Positions 1 to 8,377 of a stretch of DNA of 33,600 bases are shown one piece after another. This DNA comes from Streptomyces glaucescens (lineage in GTDB: Bacteria; Actinomycetota; Actinomycetes; Streptomycetales; Streptomycetaceae): NCBI RefSeq assembly GCF_002154375.1, contig NZ_MUND01000272.1:1-33600 (forward strand), given 5' to 3'. How positions within the stretch are numbered: position 1 is the first letter of the stretch; each line of letters begins with the position of its first letter. The notes under the pieces are model-generated. The model was not told the origin of the DNA and did not search any database. It saw only the letters and a program-made list of their open reading frames with translations. A program made the translations under genes and the position numbers.

Positions 1-953
1 ACGTTGATGCCGGCGCGCCGGGACGCCTCGACGCTGCCGCCGAGGGCGAAGACCTTGCGGCCGTAGGAGGTGCGCCGCAGCACGAAGTCCGTGGCGACCA
101 GGAACACCAGGAAGATCACCGTGGCGAGCGGCAGGCCCTTGTACTGGTTGTACATGAACGCCGCGGCGAAGGAGATCACGGCGAGCAGCGCGGTGCGCAG
201 GATCGTCTCGTTCAGCGGCCGGGACGGGATGCCCGCGGCCTCGCGCCGCCGGTTGCCCAGGAACGAGGTGATGAAGAAGACCGCGGTCACCACGGCGGCC
301 AGGCCGTACGCGGCGGCGATGTCCGTGAAGAAGTACGTGGTCAGCTTGCCGATGAAGCCCTCGCTGTCGAGGTTGATCGTGCCGTTCTCGCCCAGCGTCT
401 GGAGCATGAAGCCCAGCCAGAAGAGCAGACCGGCCAGCGTGACCGCGAAGGCGGGGGCGCCCAGCACCGCGAAGAAGAAGCCGTGCGCGGCGCCGATGGC
501 GGCGCCCGCGGCGATCGCGAAGAGCACCGCGATCCACTCCGGCCAGCCCTGGTTGACCGCGAGGACGGCCGCGATGGCGCTGGCCGCGCCGCTGACCGAG
601 CCGACGGACAGGTCGATCTCGCCGAGCAGCAGCACGAAGACGATGCCGACGGAGATCATGCCGGTGCCGACCATCGTGACGGTGATGTCGCTGATGTTCT
701 GCGCGGACAGGAACGCCGAGTTCAGGCTCTGGAAGATCACGCAGATGATCACCAGGCCGACGATGACCGGGAGGGAGCCCAGCTCACCGGCGCGCATCTT
801 GCGCTTGAACTCGGTCCAGTAGCCGAGCAGGCCTTCCTCGCGGACGAGGAGGCGGGGGTCGACGGCGGTGACGGCCGCGGCGGCCGCCTCCGGGTTCTCC
901 ACGGCGTGCTCGTCCTTCGTGGCCGCGGTGGTGGAGGTCTTGTCGGTGCTCAC
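1..953 (-). CDS. xylH: Xylose-type ABC transporter permease, 3' end beyond window
   Basis: This is the membrane permease of a periplasmic-binding-type sugar importer (XylH/RbsC family). About 317 codons are visible and the C-terminus lies off the left edge. After a soluble N-terminal stretch of about 50 residues come successive hydrophobic segments typical of the family, including a conserved GEIDLSVGSV segment. It starts at GTG 953, preceded by GGGGAGG seven bases upstream. That GTG overlaps the stop of the ATPase gene by four bases (GTGA), so the two are translationally coupled. The adjacent ATPase and lipoprotein match the xylFGH order known next to rok7B7 in Streptomyces. Xylose as substrate is inferred from that context; ribose or another pentose cannot be excluded from sequence alone. 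Confidence 0.9.
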   Translation of the reverse strand, partial: MSTDKTSTTAATKDEHAVENPEAAAAAVTAVDPRLLVREEGLLGYWTEFKRKMRAGELGSLPVIVGLVIICVIFQSLNSAFLSAQNISDITVTMVGTGMISVGIVFVLLLGEIDLSVGSVSGAASAIAAVLAVNQGWPEWIAVLFAIAAGAAIGAAHGFFFAVLGAPAFAVTLAGLLFWLGFMLQTLGENGTINLDSEGFIGKLTTYFFTDIAAAYGLAAVVTAVFFITSFLGNRRREAAGIPSRPLNETILRTALLAVISFAAAFMYNQYKGLPLATVIFLVFLVATDFVLRRTSYGRKVFALGGSVEASRRAGIN

Positions 954-1732
954 TTGGAAACCTCCCCGTTGGTGCGTGCCGCACGGCGGGTCACGGCGTT
1001 GTCGGTGGCGCCGGTGATGGCGGAGATGATCTCCTCCTGCGAGGTCGTCTTGACCTCGAAGACGCCGTTGTTGCGGCCGAGGCGCAGCACCGCCACCTTG
1101 TCGGCGACGGCCTTGACGTCGGCCATGTTGTGGCTGATCAGGATGACGGCGTGGCCGCGCTCCCGCAGCCGCTCGACCAGGTCGAGCACCTGGGCGGTCT
1201 GCTCCACGCCGAGGGCGGCGGTGGGCTCGTCGAGGATGACCAGCTTGGGCTCGCCCAGCATCGAGCGGGCGATGGCCACGGTCTGGCGCTGACCGCCGGA
1301 GAGCGAGGCGATCGGGATCCGCACACTGGGGATGCGGATCGACAGGGTCGTGAGCAGTTCGCGGGCGCGACGCTCCATCTCGACCTCGTCGAGCACGCCC
1401 CACTTCCTCAGCTCACGGCCGAGGAAGAGGTTGCCGACCACGTCGATGTTGTCGCACAGCGCGAGGTCCTGGTAGACCGTCGCGATGCCCAGGGCCTGGG
1501 CGTCGTGCGGCTTGTTGATCGATACGGGCTTGCCCTCCCATTCGATGGCGCCCTCATCGATGGGGTGCACGCCGGCGATCGTCTTGACCAGCGTGGACTT
1601 TCCGGCACCGTTGTCGCCGACCAGGGCGACCACTTCACCGGCGTGGATCTCGAGCTCTACGTCGGTGAGCGCCTGAACGGCACCGAACCGCTTGGAGACC
1701 CCGCGCAACGCCAGCACGGGCGTAGCGGACAC
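950..1732 (-). CDS. xylG: Sugar ABC transporter ATP-binding protein
   Basis: This cytoplasmic ATPase energises the xylose-type importer. Numbered from GTG 1732 (260 aa), the Walker A loop GDNGAGKST is at about 39-47, the Q-loop Gln at 88, the signature LSGGQ at 144-148, Walker B VILDEP at 165-170 and the switch His at about 201. It has a single ABC domain, about half the length of the double-domain XylG/MglA/RbsA proteins, as in the short FrcA-like type. An ATG nine bases upstream (1741) is possible, but AAGGAG directly abuts that ATG and is nine bases from GTG 1732, so I prefer the latter. It lies between the lipoprotein gene (213 bp away, with a hairpin between) and the permease (4-bp overlap). 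Confidence 0.9.
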   Translation of the reverse strand: MSATPVLALRGVSKRFGAVQALTDVELEIHAGEVVALVGDNGAGKSTLVKTIAGVHPIDEGAIEWEGKPVSINKPHDAQALGIATVYQDLALCDNIDVVGNLFLGRELRKWGVLDEVEMERRARELLTTLSIRIPSVRIPIASLSGGQRQTVAIARSMLGEPKLVILDEPTAALGVEQTAQVLDLVERLRERGHAVILISHNMADVKAVADKVAVLRLGRNNGVFEVKTTSQEEIISAITGATDNAVTRRAARTNGEVSK

Positions 1733-1891
1733 GTGAACCATCTCCTTCGCCGCCTGACCCGGCGGGAGGTTGTGCAGAAGTTTGGGGGGTTGCGGGGACC
1801 GGGCCCCGGCGGGTGTTCCGACCGGCGCCCCGCACGAGCTTGCGGGGCTTTGACAAGCGAGGCGCCGGCGGAGCCTCGGGACGGCCGTCCC

Positions 1892-1923
1892 GTACGGGAG
1901 CGGCGGGGGGCCTGCTCCCGTAC
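1892..1923 (-). terminator. Hairpin between xylF and xylG
   Basis: A perfect 10-bp inverted repeat (GTACGGGAGC ... GCTCCCGTAC) with a 12-base loop starts 23 bases after the xylF stop. A GGGACGGCCGTCCC palindrome lies just beside it. It is probably a partial terminator or 3'-stabilising stem, which would let the binding protein be made in excess over ATPase and permease. No T-run is present, as is usual in Streptomyces. Confidence 0.5.
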
Positions 1924-1945
1924 CTACGAGGGGACCGGGGGCCGT

Positions 1946-3058
1946 CTACTTGATGCCGAGCTTGGCGCAGGCGGCCTTGTACTTGGCCGTGCAGATCTCG
2001 TCGGCGGTGTAGACGCCGTCCTTGATGACGGTGTCGTTGATGTTCTCCTGGGTCAGCGAGGTGACGTCGACCAGGACGGACGGGACGTCCTTGGCGCTGT
2101 CGCTGGAGACCTTGTCCTTGGCGATGGAGCCCAGGTCCTCGCCCTTGGCGAGCGCGACGGCCATCTGCGCGGCGGCCTCGGCCTCGGGCGCGTACGGCTT
2201 GTAGACGCTCATGAACTGCTCACCGGCGACGATCCGCTGCACGGCGGCCAGCTCGGCGTCCTGGCCGGTGACCGGGACCTTGATGCCGGCGGCCTTCAGG
2301 GCGGTGATGATGCCGCCGGCCATGCCGTCGTTGGCGGAGTAGACGCCGACGATGTTGTTCTTGCCGAGCGCGGAGATGGCCGCCTCCATGTTGGAGTTGG
2401 CGTTCTCCGGCTTCCACTCCTTGGTGTCGTACTCCTTGCCGATCTTCACCTTGCCGTCGAGGGCGGAGTGCGCGCCCTCCTTGAACTGGGCGGCGTTCGG
2501 GTCGGTGACGGAGCCGTTCATCATGACGATCTGGCCGTCCTTGGCCTTGGCGCCCAGCTCCTTCAGCAGCGCCTCGCCCTGGGTCTTGCCGACCTGGACG
2601 TTGTCGAACGACGTGTAGGCACTGATCGGGCCCTCGGCCAGGCGGTCGTAGGCGACGACCTTGATGCCGTTGTCCACGGCCTTCTGGACGGAGTTCTTGA
2701 TCGCCTTCGCGTCCACCGCGTCCAGGATCAGCACGTCCACCTTGTTGGTGATCATCGTGTCGACCTGCTGCGCCTGCAGGTTGGCGTCCTGCTTGGCGTT
2801 GTTGTACTCGATGGTCGCCTTGTTGTTCGTCAGCTCCTTGATCTTCTTCTCGATCAGGGGCCGGTCGAACTTCTCGTACCGGGCGGTCTGGTTCTCCGGC
2901 AGGAGCAGACCGATCTTGATGTCATCGCCCTTGGCGGGGGCGGAACCGGCGGTGTCCTTCTCGCCACCGGCCTCCTCGGCGCTGCCACAGGCGGCGAGAG
3001 AGACGGCCATCGCTCCCGCGGCGATGGCTACGGCGGCACGACGCATACGCGTGTTCAC
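1946..3058 (-). CDS. xylF: Xylose-type sugar-binding lipoprotein
   Basis: This is the extracellular solute-binding component of the importer (type I periplasmic-binding fold, Peripla_BP_4/XylF). It has 370 residues. The N-terminus carries a lipoprotein signal: positive residues, a hydrophobic stretch and the lipobox LAAC (21-24), so Cys24 would be lipidated after cleavage. The mature protein opens with a short Ala/Gly/Glu-rich linker and then the first beta strand (IKIGLLLP). Family-typical features include a KVDVLILDAVDA segment and VTGQDAELAAVQRI near the sugar site. It starts at GTG 3058, with GGGAGG about nine bases upstream. It is the first gene of xylFGH and lies 121 bp downstream of rok7B7. 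Confidence 0.92.
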   Translation of the reverse strand: MNTRMRRAAVAIAAGAMAVSLAACGSAEEAGGEKDTAGSAPAKGDDIKIGLLLPENQTARYEKFDRPLIEKKIKELTNNKATIEYNNAKQDANLQAQQVDTMITNKVDVLILDAVDAKAIKNSVQKAVDNGIKVVAYDRLAEGPISAYTSFDNVQVGKTQGEALLKELGAKAKDGQIVMMNGSVTDPNAAQFKEGAHSALDGKVKIGKEYDTKEWKPENANSNMEAAISALGKNNIVGVYSANDGMAGGIITALKAAGIKVPVTGQDAELAAVQRIVAGEQFMSVYKPYAPEAEAAAQMAVALAKGEDLGSIAKDKVSSDSAKDVPSVLVDVTSLTQENINDTVIKDGVYTADEICTAKYKAACAKLGIK

Positions 3059-3179
3059 TTCAGAAACCTCCCTGACGAGGCCGCGTCGTTGCGGCCGAGG
3101 TGGCTGGAAGTCAACTCGGCCGCACGTGCGACGTCAAGAAGTAAATCCTTAACGGGTTGGCAACGGTGCCATCCGTTCT
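3059..3179 (-). promoter_or_regulatory. xylF upstream region
   Basis: This gap between rok7B7 and xylF holds a less GC-rich stretch (about 3131-3155) and a perfect palindrome CGCACGTGCG at 3121-3130. On the minus strand a TTGACG hexamer overlaps 3130-3137, a possible -35 element, and a second TTGAC lies closer to the gene. An operator for the adjacent ROK protein is plausible here, but I recognise no consensus. Confidence 0.4.
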
Positions 3180-4418
3180 CTAAGTGAAGGCAGGAGTGGC
3201 CGCGGGGAGTGCGCCGGACACGCTTCCGTCCAAAAGGGTCGAGTCACCCATCTCGCTGAGTGCGAGAGCGAGTGCCCCGAGCACCTCCGCACGACCCCCA
3301 AGTGCCCCTGGGAGAACGGAGAGTTGACGCGCCGCGCTGGGGATGGCGTAGCGGCCGACGGACTCCCTGATCGGCCCGAGCACCAGCTCCCCGGCCTCGG
3401 CGAGATCACCGCCGAGGACGACCCGGCTCGGGTTCAGAAGGTTGCAGAGGTTGGCAACTCCACTGCCGATGTGACGGCCGACGTCGGCGATCACCCGACG
3501 GCAGCCCGGGTCTCCGTCCCGCGCCAGCCGAACGACGCCCTCCATGGTCAGATCCGTGCCGTGACTGGACTGGAGCAGCGGCAGCACGTAGCGCGCGGCC
3601 GCGAAGGTCTCCAGGCAGCCCCGGTTGCCACAGCGGCAGACGGGGCCGGATTCATCAAGTGTAATATGTCCTATTTCTCCCGCCGTGCCGCCCGGACCCC
3701 GGTAGATCTTCCCGTCGATCACCAGGCCCGCGCCGACACCGCTGGACACCTTGATGTAGGCCAGGTCCCGCACGCCCTTGCCGCTGCCCCAGACCAGCTC
3801 GCCGAGGGCTCCCAGGTTGGCGTCGTTGTCCACGTGCACGGGCACGCCGAGCCGCCCCCGCAGCTCCTCGGCGGGCCGCGCGCCGGTCCAGCCCGGCAGG
3901 ATGGCGGTCGAACCCAGCTGGCCGGACTCCACGTCGATCGGGCCGGGCACGCCGAGACCCACCCCGGCGATCTTCGTACGGTCCACGCCGGTCGCCGCGA
4001 TCAGCCGGTTGACCAGCTCTTCCGCCCGGTCGAAGCCCTGCGCGGCGGAGGCGTCCACGTCCAGCGGCTCGGACTCCTCGGCCAGCACCTGATGGGCGAG
4101 GTTGCCCACCGCCACCCGCAGATGGGTGTGGCCGAAGTCCACGCCGATCACGATGCCGGCGTCCCCGCTCAGACTGACGCTGCGCGCCCGCCGGCCGCCC
4201 GCCGAGGTGGGCGTGACCTCGACGGTCCCGCCCTCCTTCAACTCCCGGACGATGTTCGAGACGGTCGCCGCGGACAGGCCCGTGGTCCTCGCGATCTCCG
4301 CCTGGGTGAGGGATCCCGCCAGCCGCACGGCACGTACGACCCGCTCCAGGTTGGCTCGGTGCAGCGACGACTGCGACCCCGGAGTCTCCACGACGACCTC
4401 CTGCGCGCGGGACCGCAT
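3180..4418 (-). CDS. rok7B7: ROK-family transcriptional regulator
   Basis: This is a repressor-type ROK protein with an N-terminal DNA-binding domain and a sugar-kinase-like sensor domain. Numbered from ATG 4418 (412 aa), a winged helix-turn-helix lies at about 37-64 (TQAEIARTTGLSAATVSNIV). The ROK fold begins with GVDFGHTHLRVAVG (92-105), has VDND at 196-199 and the zinc motif CRCGNRGCLE at 261-270. A TTG start at 4442 would add eight residues; neither start has a strong Shine-Dalgarno. Its position between ngcEFG and xylFGH matches S. coelicolor rok7B7, reported to control xylFGH and to affect antibiotic production and carbon control. Codons 248-257 are strikingly AT-rich for this genome (see findings). 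Confidence 0.88.
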   Translation of the reverse strand: MRSRAQEVVVETPGSQSSLHRANLERVVRAVRLAGSLTQAEIARTTGLSAATVSNIVRELKEGGTVEVTPTSAGGRRARSVSLSGDAGIVIGVDFGHTHLRVAVGNLAHQVLAEESEPLDVDASAAQGFDRAEELVNRLIAATGVDRTKIAGVGLGVPGPIDVESGQLGSTAILPGWTGARPAEELRGRLGVPVHVDNDANLGALGELVWGSGKGVRDLAYIKVSSGVGAGLVIDGKIYRGPGGTAGEIGHITLDESGPVCRCGNRGCLETFAAARYVLPLLQSSHGTDLTMEGVVRLARDGDPGCRRVIADVGRHIGSGVANLCNLLNPSRVVLGGDLAEAGELVLGPIRESVGRYAIPSAARQLSVLPGALGGRAEVLGALALALSEMGDSTLLDGSVSGALPAATPAFT

Positions 4419-4522
4419 CGATGAGGCCCCGTCTATGTCCAACTAGTGAACTCTAAGCTGAGCTGTCCGGGGCACCTCCCGTCAAGAGGTTGAACAGTTT
4501 CCGGGAGCAGGCACACACAGGC

Positions 4523-4553
4523 GCGCGCCGTCCCGGTGACGGGAACGGCGCGC
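4523..4553 (-). terminator. Terminator hairpin after ngcG
   Basis: The inverted repeat GCGCGCCGTCCCG / CGGGAACGGCGCGC has a GTGA loop and one bulged A. It lies 21 bases downstream of the ngcG stop and fits a Streptomyces intrinsic terminator closing the ngc operon. Confidence 0.7.
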
Positions 4554-4573
4554 TTCCGGGCGCTCGCGGAGCG

Positions 4574-5497
4574 CTACTTCAGGGTCGCCGAGGTGAGTCC
4601 GGCCTGCACCTGGCGCTGGAAGGACAGATAGACCACCAGCATCGGGATCATCGCGATCGTCACGCCCGCGAACAGCACCGGCAGGTCGGAGGCGTAGCCC
4701 TGCTGCTGCTGGAGCTGGATCAGGCCCTGGGTGAGCACATAGCGTTCGGGGTCGTCGCCGCTCTGCGGCTGCATCAGCACGGTGGGCAGGATGAACTGGT
4801 TCCACTGGCCGAGCGTGTTGAAGATCCCCACGCTGATCAGGCCCGGCTTCGCCATCGGCAGCATGACCTGGAAGAAGGTCCGGGTGTGCGAGGCCCCGTC
4901 CAGGATCGCCGCCTCGAAGACCGCGGTCGGCAGGGTCCGGAAGAAGGCGTGCATGAAGAAGACGGTGAACGGCATGGAGTAGGCGACGTACACCAGGATC
5001 AGGCCCTGGTAGGTGTTCAGCATGTCCAGCCGTTTGACCATGAAGAACAGCGGGACGAGGGCCAGGAACACCGGGAACATCGCGCCCGCGACGAAGAAGT
5101 AGTAGAGGAAGCGGTTGCCCCAGAACGGGTAGCGGGCCAGGACGTAGGCGGCCATCGAGCCGAACAGCATCGTCAGCGGCACCGAGAAGACCAGCACGAT
5201 GACGGTGTTGAGGAAGTAGTCGCCGATGCCCTTCTCCCAGGCCCGGGTGAAGACGTCGAACGTCCAGTTCTCGGGCCAGCCGAAGGCCGAGCCGGCGATC
5301 TGGGCGTCGGTCTTGAAGGAGCTGAGCACCAGCCACAGCAGTGGCAGGACGATCATCAGGGCCCACAGGGCGAGGAAGCCGTGCGAGAAGGCGTTCAGGG
5401 TGACGCCCTCGCCGCGCCGCTCGCCCGCCTTCGCCGGGACCTTCGCCGGGGTCCGCCCGGCGGGGGGCGGCGCGGTTTCCTTCAGGGGTGCGCTCAT
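4574..5497 (-). CDS. ngcG: N-acetylglucosamine-type ABC transporter permease (MalG-like)
   Basis: This is the second inner-membrane permease of a CUT1 carbohydrate importer. It has 307 residues from ATG 5497. A Pro/Ala-rich cytoplasmic N-terminus of about 35 residues precedes six predicted membrane segments. The cytoplasmic EAA loop that contacts the ATPase is clear (EAAILDGASHTRTFFQVMLP). It begins 14 bp after the ngcF stop. Members of this group usually share a multitasking ATPase (MsiK) encoded elsewhere, and no ATPase gene is seen here. The ngc assignment rests on the ngcEFG-rok7B7-xylFGH order; the sequence alone shows only a sugar permease. Confidence 0.85.
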   Translation of the reverse strand: MSAPLKETAPPPAGRTPAKVPAKAGERRGEGVTLNAFSHGFLALWALMIVLPLLWLVLSSFKTDAQIAGSAFGWPENWTFDVFTRAWEKGIGDYFLNTVIVLVFSVPLTMLFGSMAAYVLARYPFWGNRFLYYFFVAGAMFPVFLALVPLFFMVKRLDMLNTYQGLILVYVAYSMPFTVFFMHAFFRTLPTAVFEAAILDGASHTRTFFQVMLPMAKPGLISVGIFNTLGQWNQFILPTVLMQPQSGDDPERYVLTQGLIQLQQQQGYASDLPVLFAGVTIAMIPMLVVYLSFQRQVQAGLTSATLK

Positions 5498-5511
5498 GTC
5501 ATCTCTCCCGC

Positions 5512-6441
5512 TCAGAACTCGATGCGCTCGCGGCGGGTGGCGCGCAGCATGACCACGGACAGGATCAGGGTGAGGAGCAGCATGATCACGCCCATGGCGC
5601 AGGCGTAGCCGCTCTTGCCGTAGTAGAGGAAGTTCCGCATCATCACGGTCGCCATGACCTCGCTGTGGTGGTCCGGGCCGCCGCCGAACTCCCCGGAGGT
5701 CATCGTCGAGACGAGGATGAACATGTCCATCGCGGCGATGCCGAGATAGACCCAGGCCGTCTGCACGGAATCCCACAGCAGCGGCAGGGTGATGCGGAAG
5801 AAGGACTGGCCGCGGCTCGCTCCGTCGATGAGCGCGGCCTCGTAGATGTCCTTCGGTATGGACTGCATGGCGGCGGAGAAGAGCACCAGGTAGAAGCCGA
5901 CACCGTGCCAGACGACGACCACGATCAGGGCCCACAGCACGAAGTCGGGTTCGTTCAGCCACTCCACCGGCCGGTCGGCGTCGACCAGGCCCAGCTTGAC
6001 CAGCGCGCCGTTGAGCATGCCGCCGCCGTCGCTGCGGTAGACCGCGCGGAACAGCACGGCGAGGATCGCCAGCGACAGGACCTGCGGGAAGAAGTAGACG
6101 ACCCGGTAGAACTTGGAGCCGGCGACCCCGGACACCCCGCCGGCCCGGCCCCGGCCGCCCGCGTTCAGCATGAACGCGAAGAACAGGGCGAGCAGAATGG
6201 TGATCACCGGGATGAACACCAGGAACAGGATGTTGTGCCAGATGGCCCCCATGAAGATGTCGTCCTGGAACAGTGCCTTGTAGTTGTCCAGGCCGACGAA
6301 ATCGAAGGTCTGCGACTGGCCCTTCCAGTCGGTCAGCGAATAGCCGAACGTCTGGATGTACGGCCAGATGACGAAGATCAGGTAAAGCGCCACGGGGACG
6401 AGAAGAAACCCCGCGACGAACCGGTACTGCCCCTTACGCAT
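5512..6441 (-). CDS. ngcF: N-acetylglucosamine-type ABC transporter permease (MalF-like)
   Basis: This is the first permease of the CUT1 importer, 309 residues from ATG 6441. The frame stays open a further 27 codons upstream, but that extension lies in a repeat-like intergenic sequence and is Arg/Gly/Ala-rich, so I exclude it. The protein opens with RKGQYRFVAGFLLVPVALYL, a typical MalF-like first helix, has about six membrane segments, and carries the EAA loop EAALIDGASRGQSFFRITLP. It lies 112 bp downstream of ngcE and 14 bp upstream of ngcG, in one operon. Confidence 0.86.
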   Translation of the reverse strand: MRKGQYRFVAGFLLVPVALYLIFVIWPYIQTFGYSLTDWKGQSQTFDFVGLDNYKALFQDDIFMGAIWHNILFLVFIPVITILLALFFAFMLNAGGRGRAGGVSGVAGSKFYRVVYFFPQVLSLAILAVLFRAVYRSDGGGMLNGALVKLGLVDADRPVEWLNEPDFVLWALIVVVVWHGVGFYLVLFSAAMQSIPKDIYEAALIDGASRGQSFFRITLPLLWDSVQTAWVYLGIAAMDMFILVSTMTSGEFGGGPDHHSEVMATVMMRNFLYYGKSGYACAMGVIMLLLTLILSVVMLRATRRERIEF

Positions 6442-6466
6442 ACGACCTGCCCCTGCTGTCCCCACC

Positions 6467-6521
6467 AAAGGGGCGCGGGGAACTGCGCGACGAGCCCGGA
6501 CGGACCCGCGGCCCCGCAGCA
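6467..6521. repeat. GGGGCGCGGGGAACTGCGCGA-type intergenic element
   Basis: The ngcE-ngcF gap contains AAAGGGGCGCGGGG followed by AACTGCGCGACGAGCCC, then a GC-rich complement. From memory, almost the same string recurs in intergenic regions of many Streptomyces genomes, so I call it a dispersed repeat. Only one copy is seen here. It can fold into a hairpin and may tune expression between binding protein and permeases. Confidence 0.5.
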
Positions 6522-6553
6522 CACCGCACCCCGACGGCGCTCCCGGAAAACGG

Positions 6554-8035
6554 CTATTCCCGACGGTTCTTCTTGGACGCCGGATCCTTCGCCGCCTTGT
6601 CCACGGCCGCCTGCGCCCGCTTCAGCCACTCCTTGGGCTGGATGCGCCGGGCCATCAGCTCGTTCGAGGCGTTCTGGATGGCGGTGTCCATCTCGCTGTA
6701 CCACTCGGTGTACAGGAAACGGAAGGTGTTGTCGCCGGCCGCCTTGGAGGCCTCGACCGTGGACTGCGTGCCCGGTCGCAACTGCACACTCGGGTCCACG
6801 CCGTCCTTCAGGATGGTCAGCGAGTTCGCCTCCTTGGCGAACAGCGTCGACCACTCGCGGGAGAGCATCATCCGCATGAACTCCTTGGCCGCGGGCAGGT
6901 TCTTGGCCTTGGCCGGGATGATGAAGGGTTCGCCGGAGCCGGCCCGGATCGCCTCGAACGGCATCTCGCTGCCCTCGAGCAGCGGCATCGGCAGGAACTT
7001 CATGTCGAAGTCCGGCGGTGTCTGCTTCAGCTGCTCGTTCTCCAGCCAGGAGCCGGAGGTGATGAAGGCGGCCTTGTACTGGTTCCAGCGGGTCTGTGAC
7101 TCGGTGTGGTCCAGGCCGTTCGTGCCGGGCATCAGATAGCCCTTCTCGACGACCTCGTAGACGGCCTCGACGGCCGCCTGTGCCGCGTCGGAGCCGACGA
7201 ACGCCTTGGGGTCGAGGTTGTCGATCGCCTTCATGGCGTCCAGGCCGCCCTTCTTGGCGATCAGGTCCATGATGGCGACGTTGATGTAGTACGGGTACTT
7301 GCCCTGGTGGGCGAGGCCGCCGATGCCCTGGGACTTGGCGTCCTTGCAGATGGCGAGGAAGTCGGCCCAGGTCTTGGGCACCTCCCAGCCGTTCTCCTCG
7401 AAGAGCTTGCCGGAGTACCACAGGCCCCACACCGTGTAGATGTAGTTGAGGGCGACGACCTTGCCCTCCTGCAGGCCCGGGTCGAGGGTGCCGGGGATGA
7501 CGGTGTCGCGGACCTTCTTCGACGGGTCGTCGACGCTCGGCGCGTCCAGCACCTCGGCCAGGTCGAGGAGCTGGCCGTTGCGGTGGAGGACGTCGATCTT
7601 GATCTTCTGGGCGCCGGAGTTGTCCACGATGTCCGGCGGGTTGCCGGCGTTGAAGCGCGGCTGGAGCTTGCCGGTGATCTCCTGGGTGCCGGTGTGGGTG
7701 GAGGTCACGCCCCACTTCTTCCGGAAGGCCGCCTCCCAGGCCTTGGCGTAGTCGTCGCCGTAGCCGCCCTTGAAGATGACGACGTCGAGCTTGGTGCCCT
7801 TCTTGACGCCGAAGGGGTTGTCCTTGGACGTCTCGCCCTGGGTGTCGTCGTTCGACTCGCCGCCACCGCCGCCGCTGGCACAGGCGGACAGGAAGCCCAT
7901 GGCGGGTACGGAGACCAGCCCGAGCGCGGCGGACCGCTTGATCAGCGCGCGGCGGCCGACGCCGTCGGTCCCGTGCTGCGCGGCCGTGGTTTCAGCGCTT
8001 TTCCCGGCGCCGTTCTCGGCGGAAGTGGATCCCAT
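6554..8035 (-). CDS. ngcE: N-acetylglucosamine-type solute-binding lipoprotein
   Basis: This is the extracellular binding protein of the CUT1 importer (SBP_bac_1 fold), 493 residues from ATG 8035. A TTG two codons upstream is too close to the GAGG ribosome site, whereas ATG 8035 is about eight bases from it. The N-terminus has a twin-arginine-like segment GRRALIKRSA (27-36), a hydrophobic stretch and a lipobox LSAC (49-52), suggesting a Tat-exported lipoprotein with Cys52 as anchor. A Gly/Ser-rich linker follows. In S. coelicolor and S. olivaceoviridis, NgcE binds N-acetylglucosamine and chitobiose; that specificity is inferred here from synteny and supported by a dre-like site upstream. Confidence 0.87.
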   Translation of the reverse strand: MGSTSAENGAGKSAETTAAQHGTDGVGRRALIKRSAALGLVSVPAMGFLSACASGGGGGESNDDTQGETSKDNPFGVKKGTKLDVVIFKGGYGDDYAKAWEAAFRKKWGVTSTHTGTQEITGKLQPRFNAGNPPDIVDNSGAQKIKIDVLHRNGQLLDLAEVLDAPSVDDPSKKVRDTVIPGTLDPGLQEGKVVALNYIYTVWGLWYSGKLFEENGWEVPKTWADFLAICKDAKSQGIGGLAHQGKYPYYINVAIMDLIAKKGGLDAMKAIDNLDPKAFVGSDAAQAAVEAVYEVVEKGYLMPGTNGLDHTESQTRWNQYKAAFITSGSWLENEQLKQTPPDFDMKFLPMPLLEGSEMPFEAIRAGSGEPFIIPAKAKNLPAAKEFMRMMLSREWSTLFAKEANSLTILKDGVDPSVQLRPGTQSTVEASKAAGDNTFRFLYTEWYSEMDTAIQNASNELMARRIQPKEWLKRAQAAVDKAAKDPASKKNRRE

Positions 8036-8158
8036 GCTCAAGTCCTCGCCTTCTTCCAGGACTCAGGCGGTGAACCGGATCCTCCCCGGCACCGCGGTGG
8101 GGTCAAGCAGGGTCGTGCAAGGAGTCGTACCAGGAGGTGCGGTTCATGTGAATCGCCG

Positions 8159-8174
8159 ACAGGTATAGTCCACT
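8159..8174. promoter_or_regulatory. Candidate DasR-responsive element (dre)
   Basis: ACAGGTATAGTCCACT matches the DasR operator consensus ACTGGTCTAGACCACT at 13 of 16 positions and keeps the GGT...CC core. It lies 124 bp upstream of the ngcE start. DasR is the GntR-family repressor of N-acetylglucosamine and chitin uptake in Streptomyces, so site and target gene agree. Confidence 0.65.
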
Positions 8175-8315
8175 TCCCGTCAAAGGGGCAAGATCGAATG
8201 CAAGGTTGGCGGTTTGTCTTTTCCGAGTTGAGACCTCGCGGAAATATGGGCACGCCGACGGCGCACCCACCGTAAGAAATCGGGTCACCGGGCTCGAATG
8301 GCGCAGTCAACACCC

Positions 8316-8344
8316 TTGACAGCACGGACCACTTGAGTCACAAC
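8316..8344 (+). promoter_or_regulatory. Candidate promoter of the GH92 gene
   Basis: A perfect -35 hexamer TTGACA (8316-8321) is followed after 17 bases by CACAAC (8339-8344), a weak -10. Transcription would start near 8351, about 50 bases before the ATG. Confidence 0.4.
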
Positions 8345-8365
8345 TGATCCTTGCCGCGCGAAAGT

Positions 8366-8377
8366 GACAACGTTGTC
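8366..8377. promoter_or_regulatory. LacI-type palindromic operator
   Basis: GACAACGTTGTC is a perfect 12-bp palindrome with the central CG typical of LacI/GalR-family operators. It sits between the proposed transcription start and the GH92 ribosome site, where a bound repressor would block elongation. No LacI gene is in the window. Confidence 0.5.

Noticed and set aside
1130..3187. A 685-codon plus-strand frame spanning xylG, the intergenic region and xylF.
   Set aside because: It crosses two well-supported minus-strand genes and has no family resemblance.
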